Assembly: GCA_007128075.1 (NCBI GenBank)
Contig: SKYD01000152.1
Location: 1 to 20,113 of the forward strand
Origin: Thiorhodovibrio sp.
GTDB taxonomy: Bacteria > Pseudomonadota > Gammaproteobacteria > Chromatiales > Chromatiaceae
Direction of reading: 5' to 3'
DNA: 20,113 nucleotides
The position numbers and the translations under genes are program-made. The notes under the pieces are model-generated. The model did not search any database. It saw nothing but the letters and a program-made list of their open reading frames with translations, and was not told where the DNA came from. Below, in pieces: positions 14,970-20,113 of this stretch (the stretch's first letter is position 1; every line of letters begins with the position of its first letter).

Positions 14970-15433
14970 CGACGAAAACGCCGATGCACATCCTGGCTGA
15001 TCGTGCGGGCAAGCTGTGCCACGGTCTGATCATCCACCGCCCCTTGCGGTAACCGATAGCGCCGTTCGAGTTCCACCCGCCCATCCGTCTTGTTGTGCGC
15101 CCGCAGATACAGTGCTGGCTGTGATGCTGTGGTCTCCATGCGCAACAGCAACAACACATCAGCCTCATTGGGCTGATTGATTTGCTTAATGGTGCTAAAC
15201 GCCGCAAATGTCCCCGCCGCGACAATGGCCTCCTGCACCTCTGGCTCCAAACGCTCACGCAGCAGCCAGAATCCAATATCATCAATAGTGCCTTCAATCG
15301 GCAACAATGCCGCGACCAGTGCGCCGCGATAGGTTTCACTGGCACTGATGCGTGGCTGCGTTGAGGCACAGCCAATGAGCACCAGCAATAGGCTCGTGAT
15401 GATCATGCTGCCGAGCAGGCGCTGTTTGCACAT
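14966..15433 (-). CDS. Small putative lipoprotein
   Basis: 155 residues. The N-terminus is a short basic region, a hydrophobic stretch (LLGSMIITSLLLVLI) and a lipobox LVLIGC with the lipidated cysteine at 22, so it should be anchored to a membrane, probably the outer membrane. AGAGGA lies 6 bases before the ATG. The mature part has a predicted mixed alpha/beta domain (RGALVAALLPIEGTIDDIGF, EADVLLLLRMET, YLRAHNKTDG) that I do not recognise. It has no partner on its strand; its stop overlaps that of the SQR-like gene. Confidence 0.78.
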   Translation of the reverse strand: MCKQRLLGSMIITSLLLVLIGCASTQPRISASETYRGALVAALLPIEGTIDDIGFWLLRERLEPEVQEAIVAAGTFAAFSTIKQINQPNEADVLLLLRMETTASQPALYLRAHNKTDGRVELERRYRLPQGAVDDQTVAQLARTISQDVHRRFRR

Positions 15434-15492
15434 AAAAAATCCTCTTGTTGATTAAGCGGTTGGCAGTGGTCAATTTGTACCATAGCCAGCAT

Positions 15493-15521
15493 TTGGTTGT
15501 TAAAATTGCTGTTCTTTTAAT
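15493..15521 (+). promoter_or_regulatory. Weak promoter-like pair before the glycosyltransferase
   Basis: TTGGTT (15493-15498) and TTTAAT (15516-15521) are 17 bases apart in the AT-rich 112-base gap between the divergent lipoprotein and glycosyltransferase genes. The -10 matches 5 of 6 consensus bases and the -35 only 3. Confidence 0.25.
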
Positions 15522-15545
15522 TCAAATGCTTATTAATCTCATCAC

Positions 15546-17072
15546 ATGACCTCGCGCCCTGGTTTTGCTGTGTGGATGGCTCCGCTGGCGGTGCTCACGC
15601 TGTTGGCGGTCTGGCGGTTGCTGCTGGCAGCAACACTGCCTGTCACCCAAGATGAAGCCTATTATTTTCATTGGGCGCGGGCACTTGCTTGGGGCTATTT
15701 TGATCATCCGCCAGGTGTGGCACTGTTAAGTCTCGGTCATCGCTGGTGGCCAGATTCGGTGTTAGCAGCCCGCTTTGGCACTTGGCTGGCAGCCAATGTC
15801 AGTCTGGTGCTGTTGTGGCGTTTTTATGCCCGTTGCGGACTGAGTGGGCATCAGCAAACACTGGCTCTGATCCTTGTCGGCACAACCCTGCCTGGGGTTG
15901 CCTTTGGGGTTATCGCCACTCCAGACACCGCGCTGGCACTGTGCTGGGTGTTGGCGCTGCATGAAGGGCTGGCGGCATTGCAGGGTGAGCGCCCGCGCTG
16001 GCTGAGTGCGGGGCTGGCAACTGGGCTGGGGCTGTTGAGCAAATACACCATGGTGCTGATGGGGCCGGTGCTGTTGCTTGCTCTCGTGATGGCGGATCGA
16101 GCAGCACTGCGCACCCGTTGGCCATATCTGGGGGCGTTGCTCGCGCTCATGATTTTTTTACCCAATGTGCTGTGGAATGCCGCCCATGATTGGCTAACCA
16201 TCCGTTTTCAGCTAGGGCATGGTCTGGAGCTGGCAACGGGGGCATTGTTACCTACTGCGATTGAAACCACCACGGCAAGTTCACTGGTGCAGCTTGCTCC
16301 AACACATAGCGAGCGCGCAGCTCAGGTTGGTGGCTTTGTGCTCAGTCAGTTGCTGTTTTGGGGATTTTTATTGGTGGCACTGGGGTGGCGGCGGGGCAAT
16401 GCGCCACCGCCAGCCCCGCTTTCGCAGCCAGCGCAGGCGTTATTGTGGGCGGCCACCTTGGTGCCATTGGTGTTTTTTGCGGTGATTGCTTGGATCAGTA
16501 GCACGGTGCAGCCCAATTGGTCGGCAATGTATCTCTTCACTGCGGCGGCGGTGCTGGCGCAGTGGCGTTTGTCGCTGCGTTTAGTGTTGGCAGCGAGTGT
16601 CGCCAACGCCCTGCTATTGAGTCTCTATGTGCTCTATGCCGCCGACAGCAGTGCTTTACCTGGCAATCCACCACCGCGTCTGCTACGCGAGACCCACGGC
16701 TTTGCTGAACTCGCCGCCACGCTGCCGCCAGCACCGCTGTTTGCTGACCGCTATCAGATTGCTGCCATGGTCAATTTTTATCGTCCAGCGTTGCAGGTTG
16801 GCCAATGGCCGGGGATCACCCGCCCCTCAGAATATCTGCGCGGCACACTCACCCCATCTGCGGATTCATTGCACAACGACCACTTTTGGCTGATCACTTA
16901 CAAATCCACCGCGCCATCAATCAAAGGCTTTCAGGTCGCCGAGCAACAGACGCTGGTTGATTGTCGCCGCCAGCCGTTACAACCTTGGGCTGAGGGCGCA
17001 CCACCGCCTTGTGAACAGCCGCTGCATGTTTTTCGGCTGTATCACTATGTGATCAACTCAGCACAGCCTTGA
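15546..17072 (+). CDS. GT39/ArnT-family membrane glycosyltransferase
   Basis: 508 residues with many hydrophobic segments, about ten or more likely membrane spans over residues 10-360, and a soluble C-terminal part. The family motif TQDEAYY puts the catalytic acidic residues at D36-E37 in the first periplasmic loop, followed by YFDHPPG (51-57), which is typical of ArnT/PMT-like enzymes. These use polyprenyl-phosphate-linked sugars to modify lipid A, proteins or other envelope glycans on the periplasmic side; the substrate here is unknown. No clear Shine-Dalgarno precedes the ATG. Downstream it converges on the TrpD-like gene with about 20 bases between stops. Confidence 0.88.
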   Translation: MTSRPGFAVWMAPLAVLTLLAVWRLLLAATLPVTQDEAYYFHWARALAWGYFDHPPGVALLSLGHRWWPDSVLAARFGTWLAANVSLVLLWRFYARCGLSGHQQTLALILVGTTLPGVAFGVIATPDTALALCWVLALHEGLAALQGERPRWLSAGLATGLGLLSKYTMVLMGPVLLLALVMADRAALRTRWPYLGALLALMIFLPNVLWNAAHDWLTIRFQLGHGLELATGALLPTAIETTTASSLVQLAPTHSERAAQVGGFVLSQLLFWGFLLVALGWRRGNAPPPAPLSQPAQALLWAATLVPLVFFAVIAWISSTVQPNWSAMYLFTAAAVLAQWRLSLRLVLAASVANALLLSLYVLYAADSSALPGNPPPRLLRETHGFAELAATLPPAPLFADRYQIAAMVNFYRPALQVGQWPGITRPSEYLRGTLTPSADSLHNDHFWLITYKSTAPSIKGFQVAEQQTLVDCRRQPLQPWAEGAPPPCEQPLHVFRLYHYVINSAQP

Positions 17073-17092
17073 CCAGGGATAGGGCGCGTCCA

Positions 17093-18193
17093 TTAGCGCA
17101 GATGCTCACTGGCAACGCCAGTATCGAGTGCGGCACGGATACGATTTGCTGCCGCCGTCAAGGTGCCCTCGCGTCCGATGTGCCACAAAATCAAGGCACC
17201 ACCAAAGACCAGGCTGTCATAGGTTGGCCCACGATGCCCTTGCAAGGCCGCCAGCCCAGCTTTGGCTGCTGCTTTGGCGGTGGCTTTGACATCCACGGTC
17301 ACCGCAATATCATCCCCCGGGCGGCTGATGGTCGGCAAACCATCAGGCAGCGGCACTGCGCGCACGGATTGCTCAATATCCAAGGTCTCGGGATCGATCT
17401 CAAAGGGCTGCTCTTCGCTCATGCGATGATAGTTATAGCAGATGCCCGCTTGCCGCAATGAAGGCACCACCCCGCCCTCAGTCCCATGCACCAGTAGCGC
17501 TGAATTAAAGCCCGCATGACGCGCCAGTAGGGCGTAGATGCGGGGATAGGGTTTGTGTACATAGCCAGTGACCAGATGGGTTTTTTGTTGGCCATGAATT
17601 GGGCGCGCCAACACCTCAACCGTGGTTAACACCTGGCGTTTGACGATGGTCTCGCGCAGCCCAGTTAAGGCGTGTAGCTTGGGGGCGAAGCGTGATTGAT
17701 CGACATAGCTCCAGCCAATGGCGCGATTCGCCAGCCGTGCCGCCGCCTCCGCCGGGGTCAGATCGACTGGCAACTGTGCCGCCTCTAAAACATGGCGATG
17801 GGTGACACCAAATTTCGGCCCCACAGAATCCAGCCCATGACTGACCGTCGGCACACCACAGGCGGCAAGCACCACTGGCAAAAAGGGCGCGGCTGGCAGG
17901 CAGCGATTGTAGCCATCATAGGGATCGGCAATGTCCACCACCTCGGGCACATCGGCGACAACATGATCCGTGACCTCGCGCACCGCCTCTAAAACCCCGC
18001 GTTGTTCATCGTCAGTTTCGCGTTTCATGCGCAGCGCGATCAGAAAGACACCAGCCTGAACCGGATCAACCTCGCCCTCGAAAATAGCACGCATCCCCAA
18101 GCGCGCTTCCTCGCAGGAGATTGATTTTGATAATTCGGGACCAGTGGCGATACGCTGCAAAATTGAGCGCATAAGATGTTGGGAGTCGTTCAT
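17093..18193 (-). CDS. TrpD-like glycosyltransferase family 3 protein, atypical
   Basis: 366 residues, slightly longer than TrpD. The helical N-terminal domain (about 1-80, with GVFLIALRMKRET) and alpha/beta C-terminal domain match the anthranilate phosphoribosyltransferase/YbiB group. The expected PRPP-binding GTGGDG motif reads DPYDGYNRC at 90-98, and KHGNRS reads SHGLDS at 118-123. With both signature segments changed, true anthranilate phosphoribosyltransferase activity is doubtful; TrpD2/YbiB relatives bind nucleic acid instead. No other trp gene is near. It follows serS by 129 bases on the same strand; that gap holds a 10-base palindrome CAACATGTTG (18243-18252) but no gene. An AGGA lies about 15 bases before the ATG. 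Confidence 0.82.
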   Translation of the reverse strand: MNDSQHLMRSILQRIATGPELSKSISCEEARLGMRAIFEGEVDPVQAGVFLIALRMKRETDDEQRGVLEAVREVTDHVVADVPEVVDIADPYDGYNRCLPAAPFLPVVLAACGVPTVSHGLDSVGPKFGVTHRHVLEAAQLPVDLTPAEAAARLANRAIGWSYVDQSRFAPKLHALTGLRETIVKRQVLTTVEVLARPIHGQQKTHLVTGYVHKPYPRIYALLARHAGFNSALLVHGTEGGVVPSLRQAGICYNYHRMSEEQPFEIDPETLDIEQSVRAVPLPDGLPTISRPGDDIAVTVDVKATAKAAAKAGLAALQGHRGPTYDSLVFGGALILWHIGREGTLTAAANRIRAALDTGVASEHLR

Positions 18194-18322
18194 TGCTATG
18201 ATCTATCCTAATTTAAGAAACCAGAAGGCAGCGGACGCGCCACAACATGTTGACAAACAGGCAAAGCGACCGCTGTAGACAATAAAGATGATACGCGATT
18301 TTGCAGTCTCCATGGTCGGCGA

Positions 18323-19600
18323 TCAGGGCAAATTTGGAATTGTTGCGCCGAAGTAAGGGCGCAGCACGGCTGGAATGTGGATGCTGCCATCGGCTTGCTG
18401 ATGATTCTCTAACAGTGCCACCACCGCACGGCCAACGGCGACCCCGGAGCCATTGAGGGTATGCAGTAGCTCCGGTTTGCCAGTCTCAGGATTGCGCCAG
18501 CGTGCTTGCAACCGCCGTGCCTGAAAATCGCCAAAATGGCTGCATGAGGAAATCTCACGATAGCAGCCTTGAGCCGGTAGCCACACCTCCAGATCGTAGG
18601 TCTTGGTGGCAGCAAAGCCCAGATCGCCAGCACAGAGCGACACCACGCGATAGGGCAATTCCAGCCGCTGCAACACTTCTTCAGCATGGCGGGTCAACGC
18701 CTCATGGGCATCCACTGCATCCTGCGGCGCGACTGCTTGCACCAATTCGACTTTTTCAAACTGATGTTGGCGAATCATGCCGCGGGTGTCTTTGCCATAG
18801 GCACCAGCCTCACTGCGAAAACATGGAGTATGCGCCACCCAGCGCCCGGGCAGAGCATCTGGCTCGACAATCTGATCGCGCAGCAGATTGGTCACTGGCA
18901 CCTCGGCAGTCGGAATCAGATAAAAATCGCGCTCGCCAGGCACCTTGAACAAATCTTCGGCAAATTTCGGCAACTGCCCGGTGCCATACAGACTCTCGGC
19001 ATTGGCAAGATAGGGCACATAGACCTCTTGATAGCCGTGCTCTTGGGTGTGCAGATCGAGCATCCACTGGATCAAAGCACGCTGCAACCGCGCCAGCGCG
19101 CCCTTTAACACCACAAACCGCGCCCCCGCCAGCTTGGCAGCCGCATCGAAATCCATCCAGCCGTGCAGCGTACCCAGCTCGACATGATCGCGGGGAGTAA
19201 AGTCAAACTGGCGCGGCTCGCCCCAACGCCGTTGTTCACGATTAGCAGACTCATCGCGCCCTTCGGGGACATCCGCAGCAGGCAGATTGGGCAGATTCAA
19301 GCTGATGGTTTGCAGCGTCTGTTGAATCTCATCTAGCTCGGTAGCAAGTGCCTTGAGCCGCTCACCACAGGCAGCGACCTCGGCTTTTAGCGGCGCGATA
19401 TCCGCGCCAGCCGCCTTTGCCTGACCAATTGCCTTAGATTGGGTGTTGCGCTGATTTTGCAGTGTCTGCACCTCGACCTGCACCGCCTTGCGCCGCTCCT
19501 CCAAGGTGCGAATTTGGTCAGGATCGAGGGTTAAACCACGCCGTGCTAACTGAGCAACGACCCAATCAAGTTGCGTGCGCAAGAGGCGAGGATCAAGCAT
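18323..19600 (-). CDS. serS: Seryl-tRNA synthetase
   Basis: 425 residues, the standard bacterial length. The N-terminal two-helix antiparallel coiled coil (about 28-100, rich in Glu/Lys/Gln) binds the tRNA-Ser long arm. The class II core includes TAEVP (231-235), motif 2 around PCFRSEAGAYGKDTRG and FEKVE (259-285), and motif 3 near the end with LNGSGVAVGR. It attaches serine to tRNA-Ser and tRNA-Sec with ATP in the cytosol. AAGGAT lies 6 bases before the ATG at 19600. It is preceded by the GspB-like gene, 58 bases away on the same strand, so the two may be co-transcribed. Confidence 0.97.
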   Translation of the reverse strand: MLDPRLLRTQLDWVVAQLARRGLTLDPDQIRTLEERRKAVQVEVQTLQNQRNTQSKAIGQAKAAGADIAPLKAEVAACGERLKALATELDEIQQTLQTISLNLPNLPAADVPEGRDESANREQRRWGEPRQFDFTPRDHVELGTLHGWMDFDAAAKLAGARFVVLKGALARLQRALIQWMLDLHTQEHGYQEVYVPYLANAESLYGTGQLPKFAEDLFKVPGERDFYLIPTAEVPVTNLLRDQIVEPDALPGRWVAHTPCFRSEAGAYGKDTRGMIRQHQFEKVELVQAVAPQDAVDAHEALTRHAEEVLQRLELPYRVVSLCAGDLGFAATKTYDLEVWLPAQGCYREISSCSHFGDFQARRLQARWRNPETGKPELLHTLNGSGVAVGRAVVALLENHQQADGSIHIPAVLRPYFGATIPNLP

Positions 19601-19658
19601 GAGAATATCCTTATCGTGTGAGCATTAACCAATGCAAAGTATAACCCATCAGGCTGAT

Positions 19659-20113
19659 TCAGCGCGGCTGAAACACCTCCTCGCCACCAACATCTAGCCA
19701 GATGCCGTCGGGGGCAATGCGCCTGAGCATCACATTCTCGCTGATCGGCTGCTGTTCTTGAAATTTGCGCCCGTTGATATACACAAATCTTTGTGCTGGA
19801 TCGACATCATAGACATGCACGGACAGTGACACCAAAGTATTGGGCGACGCTGGCTGCTGGCGCAATTGCTGTCTGAGTGCTGCTACCTCAGCACGCAGAT
19901 CCGCTGGGATGCGCGAGCTGGCAGCGTCGGGCATTGCATTCAATTCGGGGGCAATCTCCAGCGGCGGCGATTGGGTCAAGGCAGCACGCAATTCAGCCGC
20001 TCCACGCGGCAGCGGACTGCCATCCTCGGGCAGTGCTGGGGCAATGAAAATCTGCGGGGTTCTGGCGGGTGGCGCAGCGGCGGGTGCTTCAGCCACTGTT
20101 GCAAGCGGCGGCG
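19659..20113 (-). CDS. GspB-like type II secretion accessory protein (C-terminal part)
   Basis: Partial gene: the frame is open to the right edge, so the N-terminus is missing. A GTG at 20096 could start a shorter protein, but the Pro/Ala-rich linker before and after it looks like the middle of a longer chain. The C-terminal domain (LSVHVYD, DPAQRFVYINGRKF, LRRIAPDGIWLDVGGEEV) matches the GspB/PulB C-terminal domain, a periplasmic module that works with GspA in assembling the type II secretin. GspB proteins normally have a short cytosolic start, one membrane span and a Pro-rich linker, which fits what is visible. No other secretion gene is in the window. Confidence 0.75.
   Translation of the reverse strand, partial: PPLATVAEAPAAAPPARTPQIFIAPALPEDGSPLPRGAAELRAALTQSPPLEIAPELNAMPDAASSRIPADLRAEVAALRQQLRQQPASPNTLVSLSVHVYDVDPAQRFVYINGRKFQEQQPISENVMLRRIAPDGIWLDVGGEEVFQPR

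Noticed and set aside
17093..18193. Calling the gene trpD
   Set aside because: The PRPP-binding signature is replaced and no tryptophan biosynthesis genes are adjacent.

Overview
The window looks like a chromosomal segment of a gammaproteobacterium. Evidence is the cmk-rpsA-ihfB order, a bacterial-type aminoacyl-tRNA-protein transferase (Bpt), an IHF beta subunit, and a GspB-like protein beside serS. A sulfide:quinone-reductase-like flavoprotein and a CysN-APS kinase fusion fit a sulfur-metabolising, perhaps Chromatiales-like, bacterium. That placement is inference from gene content only. Genes are densely packed and most gaps are short. No rRNA, tRNA, CRISPR array or insertion sequence was recognised.

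Layout. Positions 1-4131 are mostly on the minus strand: the first codons of an MmeI-like DNA methyltransferase (cut by the window edge), an NDUFA9-like SDR, plus-strand bpt, then a minus-strand pair of a cupin and a CysN/APS-kinase fusion. The cupin and bpt overlap tail to tail. Positions 4132-4434 are a roughly 300-base divergent control region with a clean dyad and one plausible promoter.

Positions 4435-10838 form a very tight plus-strand cluster. It encodes NuoB-like, NuoC-like and NuoD-like proteins, then one polypeptide joining a NuoI-like two-cluster ferredoxin to a GltD-like FAD/NAD(P) oxidoreductase, then a rubrerythrin-like di-iron protein and a SWIM zinc-finger protein. No membrane proton-pump subunit and no NuoEFG is present. 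The GltD half is therefore the natural electron-input module for a compact complex-I-like peripheral arm. The NuoB-like protein lacks one of the tandem N2 cysteines. The NuoD-like protein lacks the usual quinone-site His and Tyr and carries new cysteines where related [NiFe] hydrogenases have their active site. This is the best candidate for an undescribed system: a soluble NAD(P)H-linked redox complex whose acceptor is unknown, possibly the di-iron protein.

Positions 11030-14969 hold cmk, rpsA, ihfB and an SQR-like flavoprotein. They converge on a small lipoprotein gene (14966-15433). A GT39-type membrane glycosyltransferase (15546-17072) converges on an atypical TrpD-like phosphoribosyltransferase-family gene. 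Upstream of that on the minus strand are serS and the C-terminal part of a GspB-like secretion protein that runs off the right edge.
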